NCBI GenBank assembly: GCA_022562795.1
Contig: JADFOP010000005.1
Span: 16,747-80,746, forward strand
Source of the DNA: Nitrospinota bacterium
GTDB taxonomy: Bacteria; JADFOP01
Reading direction: 5' to 3'
DNA: 64,000 nucleotides
Shown here: positions 53,610 to 62,290 of the stretch, piece after piece
Layout of the letters: each line of letters begins with the position of its first letter
Position numbering within the stretch: position 1 is the stretch's first letter
Translations under genes and position numbers: made by a program
Notes under the pieces: model-generated
Databases searched by the model: none
Seen by the model: the letters and a program-made list of their open reading frames with translations, nothing else
Told to the model about the DNA's origin: nothing

Positions 53610-54773
53610 ATGGCGGAGAAAGTACTGGAATTCTACGGACAGCAGGAATACGCCAAGGGGCTCGACGGGGTCATCGCCTGCGAAACGCGCATAAACTACA
53701 TCGACGGGGCGGAAGGAAAGATGATCTACCAGGGCTACGACGTCGAGGAGATTGGCGAGAAGACGAACTACGAAGAGACCTGCTATCTGCTGCTCTACGG
53801 CAAGCTCCCGACCCAAAGCGAACTCGATGAGTTCAAGGCCAAGCTCGTCTCATACAGGTCCATCCCGCCCGAGATCATCCAGGTTCTAAAGATCATCCCG
53901 ACTGCCGACACTCACCCCATGAGCGCCCTTCGCACGGGCGTGTCGGCCTTGGGAACCTTTAACCTTCAGGCCGAGGAGCAGTCCATCGAGAATTACGCGG
54001 ACATCGGGCTGCGCCTCATTGCTCAGCTTGCAACCATCGCCGGGGCGGTCCAACGCATCCGGGCGGGCCAAGAGCCCGTGGAGCCCGACCCCTCCCTCGA
54101 CCACTCGGCCAACTTCTGCTACATGATGACGGGGGAGAAGCCGAGCGAGGTATTTGAGAAAATGATGGACCTCTCCCTCGTCCTCCACGCCGACCACGGG
54201 GTGAACGCTTCGACATTCTCCTCCATGGTGGTCATATCGTCTATGACCGATATGTACTCGGCCATCGCCGCCGGGATCGGCTCGCTCAAAGGTCCGCTCC
54301 ACGGCGGCGCCAACGAGCAGGTCCTCTACATGCTCAACGAGATCGGCTCTGCCGACAAGGCGGACGAGTACATGGACAACGCCATCAAGAACAAAGTCAA
54401 GGTTATGGGTTTCGGCCACCGAGTATACAAGGCCTACGACCCTCGGGCACGAATCTTTGCCCGCCACTCCAAGGAACTCTGCGAAGCCGCGGGAAAGCCC
54501 GAGCTCTACGAAATCGCCGTGCGTGTGGAAGCAAAGGTCATCGACGCCTACGGGGCCAAAGGCATCTTCCCCAACGTCGACTTCTACTCGGGGACCATCT
54601 ATCACTGCCTGGGAATCGAGACGGCTATGTTTACGCCCCTATTCGCGGTGAGCCGTATCGCCGGCTGGGTAGCCCGCATCCTCGAGTACCTGCCGCAAAA
54701 CAGAATTTTTCGGCCCCGGGCCATCTACCTGGGCGAAAAGGACCTCCAGTACGTCCCGATCGACCAGCGATGA
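53610..54773 (+). CDS. gltA: Citrate synthase
   Basis: Citrate synthase condenses acetyl-CoA with oxaloacetate. The 387-residue protein has GYDVEEIGEKTNYEETCYLL, the catalytic His in GPLHGGANEQV, the second His in GFGHRVYKAYDPRA, and the Asp in NVDFYSGTIYHCLG. It is the short (type I) form. A strong terminator follows 25 bp after the stop. Confidence 0.97.
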   Translation: MAEKVLEFYGQQEYAKGLDGVIACETRINYIDGAEGKMIYQGYDVEEIGEKTNYEETCYLLLYGKLPTQSELDEFKAKLVSYRSIPPEIIQVLKIIPTADTHPMSALRTGVSALGTFNLQAEEQSIENYADIGLRLIAQLATIAGAVQRIRAGQEPVEPDPSLDHSANFCYMMTGEKPSEVFEKMMDLSLVLHADHGVNASTFSSMVVISSMTDMYSAIAAGIGSLKGPLHGGANEQVLYMLNEIGSADKADEYMDNAIKNKVKVMGFGHRVYKAYDPRARIFARHSKELCEAAGKPELYEIAVRVEAKVIDAYGAKGIFPNVDFYSGTIYHCLGIETAMFTPLFAVSRIAGWVARILEYLPQNRIFRPRAIYLGEKDLQYVPIDQR

Positions 54774-54798
54774 GCGCCTGAGTCCGCTCCACACATCA

Positions 54799-54836
54799 AC
54801 GGGGGATGCCCGAAGGGGATCCCCCGCCGTTTTTTG
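54799..54836 (+). terminator. Intrinsic terminator of gltA
   Basis: A GC-rich stem ACGGxGGGGAT pairing with ATCCCCCxCCGT (about 54799-54830) is followed by TTTTTTGTT. It lies 25 bp after the gltA stop. The hairpin also faces the end of the reverse-strand methyltransferase gene. Confidence 0.9.
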
Positions 54837-54847
54837 TTAAACAATAC

Positions 54848-55624
54848 TCAGGCTTTACGGCCTAAAAGGAGGAGCTTGTCATCGGTGTAACGTACCAACC
54901 TGCCCTCCACGACTTCGAAGCTAAAGTAATCGGCCACGCGAGACGGGGCCTCGAGAAAGGACCGCTCCAGGCCTTTGCGCCCGACCGCATCGAGGTGGGG
55001 AATCCGGGCAGCCCAAGTGTCGAACGTGTGCGTCGTCTTGTACACTTCGGCTGCTTCTACCCGGAAGCCCGTCGCCTCCAGCAGGGAAACCCACTCCGAG
55101 CGGGCAAGGGAGCGGACGTGAGTTGGGTCCCGCAGCCGCTCGACGTTGTTAAGAAAGTCCGCCAATTGGCGGTCATCTGGGACCATGCTATCGACTAAGC
55201 CGAAGCTTCCGCCGGGGGAAAGCACACGGTAGACCTCCTCTATTGCACTTTCCAAATCCGGAACGTGATGGAGCGCGATGCGACAGGTGACGGCGGTGAA
55301 GCTGGCCTCAGCGAAGGGCAATTGCTCGACATCGGCTAAGCAGTATTCGACACCGGGGAAACCTTGTTCCGCAATGAAACGCCGTGCTTCGACGAGCATC
55401 GCCAGCGTAAGATCGGAAGCCACAGTTAGCCCGGCGTGGGGCGCGAGGGCCATGGCCACGTGGCCGCCACCGGTGGCGACGTCAAGGAGGCGACCACCGG
55501 CCGATGGGGCGACGAGCTCCACGAGGCGGGCGAGGTCCGGCCCGGTGGCATGCGTCAGGCTGGTCACATATCGAGCAGCGGCCTGGCCGAACTGATCCTT
55601 GATACGCTCTTTATCAACCATCAT
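54848..55624 (-). CDS. Class I SAM-dependent methyltransferase
   Basis: The protein (about 258 residues) shows motif I LLDVATGGGHVAMALA, the acidic end VASDLTLAML, EYCLADVEQLPFAEASFTAV and the post-motif RIALHHVPDLESAIEE, typical of ubiquinone/menaquinone-type or small-molecule methyltransferases. The C-terminal part (LLEATGFRVEAAEVYK) is normal. Substrate unknown. The start at 55624 or 55621 overlaps the stop of the truncated glycosyltransferase gene, so the two are coupled. Confidence 0.85.
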   Translation of the reverse strand: MMVDKERIKDQFGQAAARYVTSLTHATGPDLARLVELVAPSAGGRLLDVATGGGHVAMALAPHAGLTVASDLTLAMLVEARRFIAEQGFPGVEYCLADVEQLPFAEASFTAVTCRIALHHVPDLESAIEEVYRVLSPGGSFGLVDSMVPDDRQLADFLNNVERLRDPTHVRSLARSEWVSLLEATGFRVEAAEVYKTTHTFDTWAARIPHLDAVGRKGLERSFLEAPSRVADYFSFEVVEGRLVRYTDDKLLLLGRKA

Positions 55625-55950
55625 CGGGTTCCTCGCCCGAGGCCCGCTCCAGCTAACGGGCACAATTTTAATGGGTCCTGCTGCGGGTAGTTGGTTCGGG
55701 TCGCCTGAGGGTCGTCCCTGGCCGCCTCGAAACCCACCCTTAGCGCCCCTCCGTAGCCGGGGTCCGTTTGGAATATGACACTGGCGCCCCTCCGACGGGC
55801 CAGCTCCACCGTCCCGTCGGTCGATCCACCATCGACTACAACGACCTCCCATGAAGGGACGAGCCCATCCAAAACCCCCTTCAGACCCTGAAGGGGGGGC
55901 TCGAGGTTATCTCGCTCGTTAAGTGCAGGGATGATAATTGAGCATTCCAT
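55621..55950 (-). pseudogene. Truncated glycosyltransferase family 2
   Basis: The 109-residue frame starts as a normal GT2: MECSIIIPALNERDNLEPPL, VVVVDGGSTDGTVELA, IFQTDPGYGGALRVGFEAA. Family members continue into a DxD-containing segment, but here after EAARDD the homology ends and a short unrelated tail closes at 55621. About two thirds of the enzyme is missing, so this is a deletion remnant or an incomplete gene. Confidence 0.75.
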
Positions 55951-56349
55951 GAGATGGTGACACCTGGATCACATTCTATGAGGGAAATTGATAAAGCTTA
56001 CGGGAACAACTATTTCCCAAAAAAGATTCCCCTCTTTTACCAGCAATTATTATACTACCCTATCATAGAGGCAAGGAGTTAGCGCTGATTACAGCCACCG
56101 CCTCAAGGGCTCTCAATTCTCATCCACCAACCCCAACGCTAGGGTAATAAATAGAGGAATTAAAGAGAGCCAAATTTAATCCTTTACCAGAGCCCCAATA
56201 ATCGATACACTTAAAGTGGAACGGTTGTCCGTGAAGCCGTCTTTCAACCTGCAGGCTCCGAAAGAGCCAGATAATAAACAGCTCTAAGGCGGCAAATAGG
56301 CAAGTTTAAGTGTCGGCGTAAGGTTCGCCGACCAATGTGGATATGCACG
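55951..56349. other. AT-rich intergenic region before the surface-polysaccharide locus
   Basis: About 400 bp, visibly more AT-rich than its surroundings, without a gene. Hairpins GGCTC/GAGCC (56250-56264) and GTCGGCG/CGCCGAC (56312-56318 with 56326-56332) lie just upstream of the HD-GYP gene. No known riboswitch was recognised. Confidence 0.5.
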
Positions 56350-57519
56350 ATGGACAAAGAAAATCCCGATAAAAACTCCGAAGAAGAGATCCGTTTCCGC
56401 GAACTTCCTTTGGAAGGCCCACCCTCCCAGGAATCGGAACCCCCTGCGGAAGAAGCCAAGCCGCCAGAAGGGCCTTCAGAAGGATTGCGCTTAACGGAGC
56501 TATCCGACGTGGCAGACCAGGTTAAATCAGAGCCCACCCCTCTTGAGCTGGAAGAGATTTCGGACAAGGAGGAATTCGTCCCTATCGAAGAAGAAACTAT
56601 CGATCTTTACAAAGATATATATAAGGGAACGAGTGTCATCTACGAGGCGGCTGCTGAAGGCGGCCCACTTGATATCGCTACTTTAGGCCCTCTAGCCGAA
56701 GCGCTCGTTGCCTCTATGGTTCGTCACGACCCAGATGTTGGCGATGAAGAAATTACCCAGAACTCGCTATACCTTGCCGTCATGGTCACGGCGAGCGGGC
56801 CGATGGACTGGGCTGCACACGCCATCAACGTGGCCACACTAGCCGTCAGGCTCGGTAGCGGACGGAATTACGACCAGAAGGAGCTTTCGAAGCTCGCGCT
56901 AGCGGGCCTCCTCCACGGGGTGGGAATGATGGGCATCCCCATCTCCATCCTCGAACAGTCGGGCCCACTCTCTTCCAAACAGCGATCGATTATCGAGTCC
57001 CACCCCCTTAGAGGGGAGGAGCTCCTCTCTGGGCTAGGCCCGAAATTCGAGTGGCTCCAAACCGTGATCGCACAAGAACATGAACGGCACCAGGGCCAAG
57101 GCTATCCCCGCGGGCTGTCTGGTAATGACATCCACGAATTTGCCAGCCTAATCGGTGTGGTAGATTCATTTGCCGCAATGACGCATCCTAGGTCGTGGCG
57201 ACCAGCAATATCGCCGCACAAGGCGGCCAAAGAGATAATCTTCACTCGTAAGAGTGAATTTGACCCTCGATTAATCAAGCTATTTCTCCAAAAATTGTCC
57301 ATATTCCCAATCAATAGCTTGGTGAAACTCAGCAATAATCTAGTTGGGAGGGTCTTAATCGTACACGAAGATTCACCCCTACGGCCTACCATCGAAATTC
57401 TTCATGATCCTCACGAAAGGCATGCCGCCGACCAGAAGGTCATGGACTTAAGGAAACGCCCTTTAATATATATAGTTGGCGCCATTTCCGAAAGGGCGTT
57501 AGGCCAACTAGTTAAATAA
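56350..57519 (+). CDS. HD-GYP-like protein with degenerate metal site
   Basis: The 389-residue protein has an acidic N-terminus (1-90) and an HD-GYP-like domain (about 120-330). The family's HD pair is HG (LLHG, Gly190), HHExxDGxGYP is EHERHQGQGYP (243-253), while His157, His218, His244 and the Asp of GVVDSF remain. HD-GYP enzymes cleave cyclic di-GMP; with two or three ligands lost it may be inactive or bind the nucleotide without cleaving it. It precedes the polysaccharide export genes, so it could link c-di-GMP to capsule making (inference). Start ATG 56350. Confidence 0.85.
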   Translation: MDKENPDKNSEEEIRFRELPLEGPPSQESEPPAEEAKPPEGPSEGLRLTELSDVADQVKSEPTPLELEEISDKEEFVPIEEETIDLYKDIYKGTSVIYEAAAEGGPLDIATLGPLAEALVASMVRHDPDVGDEEITQNSLYLAVMVTASGPMDWAAHAINVATLAVRLGSGRNYDQKELSKLALAGLLHGVGMMGIPISILEQSGPLSSKQRSIIESHPLRGEELLSGLGPKFEWLQTVIAQEHERHQGQGYPRGLSGNDIHEFASLIGVVDSFAAMTHPRSWRPAISPHKAAKEIIFTRKSEFDPRLIKLFLQKLSIFPINSLVKLSNNLVGRVLIVHEDSPLRPTIEILHDPHERHAADQKVMDLRKRPLIYIVGAISERALGQLVK

Positions 57520-57533
57520 CCCTAGAAGAATAA

Positions 57534-58295
57534 ATGAAACGGTTCGTCCAACTTACAATCGCTCTTCTCATAGGCTGGCTGGCATTAAACGTACCCTTTG
57601 CCTTCGGTCAGTCCCTTTCATATCCAGACGAGGCGGGCTACGAGGATTTACGACGCACCGAGATGGAGACCCTTGACACCTTAGCTCAGGATCACTACCG
57701 AGCCCTCGCCTTTCGCCTCTTGATAGCCCAACGACGATTGCGAGAGGCTCAGCTCATGATAGTAAAGGAGAAATACCACCTGGTTCCGGCCGTTCTCGAG
57801 GCTTACAGGGAAACAATTCAAGAGGCTATGGAAACTATCCAAAAGCTGCCAATAAGCGCTCTGAACTCAGCAGTCTACTACCAGTCCATCGAATCCATAG
57901 GCATACACCAGCAGGAACTCCTTCGGAATATGGCCCAAAGAGTCCCCCCCGAGCTCGACCACTCCATACAATCTTCGTTGTCCGAATCCCGAAAATTGCT
58001 TGTACCTTCTGTATGGAGACCCGTGCCAGGGGCCCGAGGGTCCACGCAGAGTCTCACGGGAAAACGCTCCGCATCCATTCAAGAGCCGCTGAGCCCACAG
58101 GAAGGGGTTTCGGAAGCAAGCCAGCCAATAACGCCCCTAGGCCCAGCAGCCACCCCCAGAGGGGAATTTTTTCTACCAGGGGGAGAGTCACGTCCCCTGG
58201 CTCCAGAGGAGAACCGTAGGCTACGGCCCGGTGAGACGCACCCCCGAGGCACGCGTCGGCCGGGAGACACCCACCCAAGGCCAAGGGCCAGATAG
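57534..58295 (+). CDS. Exported protein of unknown function
   Basis: The 253-residue product has a clear signal peptide (RFVQLTIALLIGWLALNVPFAFG). It contains a helical region (DHYRALAFRLLIAQRRLREA and the following helix, residues about 45-140) and a proline- and arginine-rich, probably disordered tail with THPRGTRRPGDTHPRPRAR. The helical part resembles DUF5667-like domains, but the match is not secure. It sits 14 bp after the HD-GYP gene. Confidence 0.75.
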   Translation: MKRFVQLTIALLIGWLALNVPFAFGQSLSYPDEAGYEDLRRTEMETLDTLAQDHYRALAFRLLIAQRRLREAQLMIVKEKYHLVPAVLEAYRETIQEAMETIQKLPISALNSAVYYQSIESIGIHQQELLRNMAQRVPPELDHSIQSSLSESRKLLVPSVWRPVPGARGSTQSLTGKRSASIQEPLSPQEGVSEASQPITPLGPAATPRGEFFLPGGESRPLAPEENRRLRPGETHPRGTRRPGDTHPRPRAR

Positions 58296-58396
58296 CCGTT
58301 CACCTCCTATCCCTCGTGCCCATCAGGCCTATCACTCTACGTCAAAGAAGCTTCCCAACAGCTTGAAATTCCTTGGTAATTATGCAAAAGGCAGAT

Positions 58397-58425
58397 TTGA
58401 CCCGAGACCCCTTACCTGTTATAAG
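58397..58425 (+). promoter_or_regulatory. Sigma-70-type promoter of the polysaccharide export genes
   Basis: TTGACC (58397-58402), 17-bp spacer, TATAAG (58420-58425). It lies 65 bp upstream of the export gene start, so the export genes have their own promoter. Confidence 0.8.
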
Positions 58426-58489
58426 AATGTCAATTGAGGGGTTGGAGCGACTTGCCAGAGTCCGCGCACCTGAGGAGCACTACTAACGC

Positions 58490-60019
58490 ATGAGGCCAAA
58501 GGAACCTGCTGCGCGGCAGCCCCGGCGATACATCCTAGTAGTGGCAAGGCTGGCCTGTTGCCTCTTCCTCCTGCTCCATGCTTGTACCGCCCGCAAAGGG
58601 AAAGCTGCTGTAGGCGCTCCGGCTCTACCGAGCGCCCCATCGTCTCCACTTCATCCACAAGTAATACAACCGTTTGAAACCAGTACCTTCATGGTCTTCT
58701 TTGACCAAGAGGAGACCATACTTTCACCGAGCGCCACGGCCACGCTCGACAGGGTATTGGCCTCCCTCCTAACAGCACCACCAGGCCCCATAAGGGTGAT
58801 CGGACATGCAGGCTCAGAGGAGGGAGGAATTGCCAGCACGACCGATCCGGTATCGCTTTCTGTACTGAGGGCCGAATCGGTTAAGGGGTATTTAGTGGCT
58901 AACGGGATCCCAGACCACCGCATCCAAACGACAGGAGTGGGCATGGGCCTGCCATTAGTACCCCATAGCTCCAAGGAAACTGCCAAGAACCGACGGGGCG
59001 AGATTCTTTTGCCATCCAGCTCGACGGTGTCGTTTCCGGCAGGGGGCCCACCACGCAACCCCATCACAATCGAGAACCGGGTCTTTACCATGGTAAGCGG
59101 TATTTCTGAATACATCGTCGGTCCCGGAGACGTTTTGGACATTACGATGTGGCGGGCCCTTGAGCCTGAGAAATTTGAAACTCATGTGCGTCCGGACGGA
59201 AGAATTTCCTTCGGCTTTATAGAAGATGCCCCCATCGCAGGGCTTACCATTTTGGAGATCGACAACCTCTTGACGGAACGTCTGTCAGAGTTTCTCAAAA
59301 AACCGCGAATTGATATCCTCGTCAAGGAGTACAACAGCAAGACGGCGTCAATTTTTGGGGGCGTTTCCAGGGGCACAATTTTTGGGTCGGAACGAACTGG
59401 GCCCGGCACTTACACTCTCAAAGGCAAGACAACCTTGCTCGATTTGTTAATTCGGGCCGGCGGACAAGTTGAAAACGCACGGCTTGAGCGAGTAGAGGTC
59501 ATCCGCAGGGACGGCAAGAAGTTGGTAGTCAACCTGTCCCGGGCCATCTTCGATGCTGACATCTCGCAGAACCTCGTCCTCGATGACGGCGATGTGGTAT
59601 TCGTTCCCCTGCGGGCCGAGGACCGTATTTTTGTGGTTGGAGAGGTGGGCCGCCAGGGCACTTTTCTCGTGGATGAACGCATTACGGTCTTGCAGGCCAT
59701 CGCTATGGCTGGCGGCTTCACTAGAGACGCTAACGAGCGCAGGGTTTTCATATTCCGTGGATTGGGAGACCAGTCCCGTGTGATGGTCTCCGACGTGAAG
59801 CACATCATGGCCACCGGCGACCGTACCCAGGATACCTCGCTAGCCAACAACGACGTCATTATTGTTCCCACGAGCGCCATTGGCAAGTGGAACGTCTGGA
59901 TGGACAGGCTCAATCCAACGCTTGAGAACATCGAGAATGTGACCGGAATCCTGCTGGACATTGACGCCATGACCCCTGGCAGCGGCACTGGGGAGCGGGG
60001 CCCAATTTTCAGGGATTAA
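58490..60019 (+). CDS. OmpA-domain / polysaccharide export (Wza-like) fusion protein
   Basis: The 509-residue protein has a basic start, a hydrophobic segment and a lipobox-like HAC (residue about 32), so it is probably an outer-membrane lipoprotein. It has an OmpA/MotB-like peptidoglycan-binding domain (about 60-175: FFDQEETILSPSATATLDRV, IRVIGHAG, LSVLRAESVKGYLVANGI) and a polysaccharide export domain from about 205 (EYIVGPGDVLDITMW, two SLBB-type segments FGGVSRGTIFGSE and VVGEVGRQGTFLVDE). Wza-type proteins form the outer-membrane pore for capsule chains; the fused OmpA domain would anchor it to peptidoglycan. Confidence 0.9.
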   Translation: MRPKEPAARQPRRYILVVARLACCLFLLLHACTARKGKAAVGAPALPSAPSSPLHPQVIQPFETSTFMVFFDQEETILSPSATATLDRVLASLLTAPPGPIRVIGHAGSEEGGIASTTDPVSLSVLRAESVKGYLVANGIPDHRIQTTGVGMGLPLVPHSSKETAKNRRGEILLPSSSTVSFPAGGPPRNPITIENRVFTMVSGISEYIVGPGDVLDITMWRALEPEKFETHVRPDGRISFGFIEDAPIAGLTILEIDNLLTERLSEFLKKPRIDILVKEYNSKTASIFGGVSRGTIFGSERTGPGTYTLKGKTTLLDLLIRAGGQVENARLERVEVIRRDGKKLVVNLSRAIFDADISQNLVLDDGDVVFVPLRAEDRIFVVGEVGRQGTFLVDERITVLQAIAMAGGFTRDANERRVFIFRGLGDQSRVMVSDVKHIMATGDRTQDTSLANNDVIIVPTSAIGKWNVWMDRLNPTLENIENVTGILLDIDAMTPGSGTGERGPIFRD

Positions 60020-60036
60020 GCGAGAAACAAGAATCT

Positions 60037-62259
60037 ATGGCCCAATACGATTTTAACCTGCGCGATTACTGGCGGATTCTACGAAAGCGAAAAGTCGTCG
60101 TTATAGTAACGACGATTTTAATGGGGACCCTGACGTTCCTTTTTGCGAAGTTTCAAAAGATTGAGCCGATCTACACGGCCGTCGCCTCGGTCAAGATCGA
60201 TTGGAACCGCCCCGTTCTGGGGGGCGAGAGGCCCGCTGCTTTCGAAATTGCCGACTATGTGGAGACCCAGTCTGAGCTCATCAGCAGCTTTCCGGTCATG
60301 GTGCTGACGGCCAAGCAGCTCGGCCTCTTGGACCCGAAACTCACAGAGGATGAGATCCGCAACGACCCCGAGCTCCTCCAGGTCGCCCTGAATCTTAAGG
60401 AGCAGATTGAGACGGAAAAGGAGACCGTCACCAACATAGTCAACATCACCGCCACGGCTGCGGACCCCGTGTTCGCCGAACAAATAGCCAACACGACGGC
60501 CCAGCTCTTCCGTCAGTGGGACTTCGGGCAGAAGCACGCTCGGGTGGATGATACCCGCATTTTCATCGAGAAACAGCGCCAAAAGGTAAAGGCCGACCTG
60601 GAATCTGGGGAGGATGCTCTCAAGCTTCTCAAAGAAGAGACGGGTTCCGTCTCTGTAGATACCCAGGCCACGGAAGATTTTCACGCTCTTACGAAGGCCG
60701 AAAGCGACCTCGCCGAGACCGAGAGAAAGCTCAAGGAGGTCAACATAATTCTCACGCACCTTCGAGAGAAGAAACAACTACCGACTCGAAATGCCGCAGG
60801 CCGGCCGGGGGCGAGCCCCAGCATTGTCGTACAAAAGATGAAGGATAGGCTCCAAAAGCACCTCATTGAGCGCGACACGCTGCTCTTAGAATTCACCGAC
60901 AACCATCCGGACATCAAGACACTTAACATCAAGATTGAAGAGACCATCCAGGACATATTGGAGCAGTTGGAGGCTGAACAGAGCACACTCTTGCGAAAAA
61001 AACAGCTTCTTTGGACAAAACTTGCCGATTTGCAGGAGCGAATCGCTTCGTACCCTGAGGTCAGCCTCGCCTTGGCCCGTCTTGAGCGCGACATTAACGT
61101 CAATGCCAGCACACTGGCTCAGCTCGAGGAAAGCTATCAAGACATCCTCATCCGTAGCGCACAGCGGGTCTTCGATGTCACCATCATTCGTCCCGCACTT
61201 TCGCCCCCTATCCCTATCAATCAACCCGCCGTCATCGCAATATCCCTTGCCGGCACTTTACTCGGCCTCCTTTTAGGCTGCATCCTGGCCTTTATCTTCG
61301 AGGCGCTCGATACCTCCATCGGGGCCATTGAAGACGTGGAGACTTTTCTCGAGGTCCCGGTGCTTGGTATTATTCCTCAAATGGATACCGACGATGTAAT
61401 GAAGAAACTGCGGGGAAAAAAGAAGGGCCCAGGGGATGAAGACCTTCGCAGTCACGCCATGCTTATAATCCACTTCGACCCACGCTCCAGCTACTCTGAG
61501 AGCTTTCGGGCCCTTCGGACCAACATCCAATATCTACACATCGAGTACGGCTATAAGACATTCATCGTCACGAGCACCAACCCACTGGAGGGCAAGAGCT
61601 CTACCGTTTCGAACCTAGCCATCACCTTCGCCCAGATGGGCAAGCGGACCCTCCTGGTGGATGGGGACCTGCGCAAGCCGGAACTCCACCGATCCTTTGG
61701 CCTCGACCGTCGTGGGGGCCTAACAGACATCATACTTGGCGACCAACCCTGGCAGGACACTGTAAAATCCATCACTGACCTGATCATGGGAACCTTCGAT
61801 CTGGATGACATACTCCAGTCGCCGGGAATGGATAATCTCGACATCATCACCTGCGGCGACATCCCCCCCAACCCGTCGGAGATTCACTTCTCTGAAAACA
61901 TGAACGCGTTTTTGGAGGAAGTACGGGAAGCCTACGACTACGTGATTATTGACACCCCACCTGTAGTCCCCGTTAGTGATGCTGCCATCTTGGGGTCCAA
62001 GTGTGACGGCGTCATCTTAGTGTACGAAGTCGGCAGGGTCGCTAGGAGCGCCTTGAAACGTGCCAAGTTCCTAATCGAGAACGTCAAAGGAAAGGTCGTA
62101 GGCGTGGTGCTGAACAAGCTAAAGGCCGAGGCGAGCCCTGACTTCTACGAGCTTGAGTACTATCGGTATCACGGCAAGAAATACGCTTACGGCTACGGGG
62201 TTGAGGAGGAAGAACAAGCGCGTCGAGGCTTCTTCAGGCATCTCCTCCGTCGTAAGTGA
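60037..62259 (+). CDS. Polysaccharide co-polymerase/tyrosine kinase (Wzc-like)
   Basis: The 740-residue protein has TM1 (about 26-45), a Wzz-type periplasmic domain with long coiled coils, TM2 (about 390-415) and a cytoplasmic BY-kinase: Walker A TNPLEGKSSTVSNLA (about 512), Walker A' LLVDGDLRKPELHRSFG, and a Walker B DYVIIDTPP. The C-terminus has a tyrosine cluster, YELEYYRYHGKKYAYGYG, the autophosphorylation tail. It works with the Wza-like pore to control chain length and export. Confidence 0.95.
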   Translation: MAQYDFNLRDYWRILRKRKVVVIVTTILMGTLTFLFAKFQKIEPIYTAVASVKIDWNRPVLGGERPAAFEIADYVETQSELISSFPVMVLTAKQLGLLDPKLTEDEIRNDPELLQVALNLKEQIETEKETVTNIVNITATAADPVFAEQIANTTAQLFRQWDFGQKHARVDDTRIFIEKQRQKVKADLESGEDALKLLKEETGSVSVDTQATEDFHALTKAESDLAETERKLKEVNIILTHLREKKQLPTRNAAGRPGASPSIVVQKMKDRLQKHLIERDTLLLEFTDNHPDIKTLNIKIEETIQDILEQLEAEQSTLLRKKQLLWTKLADLQERIASYPEVSLALARLERDINVNASTLAQLEESYQDILIRSAQRVFDVTIIRPALSPPIPINQPAVIAISLAGTLLGLLLGCILAFIFEALDTSIGAIEDVETFLEVPVLGIIPQMDTDDVMKKLRGKKKGPGDEDLRSHAMLIIHFDPRSSYSESFRALRTNIQYLHIEYGYKTFIVTSTNPLEGKSSTVSNLAITFAQMGKRTLLVDGDLRKPELHRSFGLDRRGGLTDIILGDQPWQDTVKSITDLIMGTFDLDDILQSPGMDNLDIITCGDIPPNPSEIHFSENMNAFLEEVREAYDYVIIDTPPVVPVSDAAILGSKCDGVILVYEVGRVARSALKRAKFLIENVKGKVVGVVLNKLKAEASPDFYELEYYRYHGKKYAYGYGVEEEEQARRGFFRHLLRRK

Positions 62260-62290
62260 TTTCCCCACTCTTCTTGTGATTTAATCGAGC

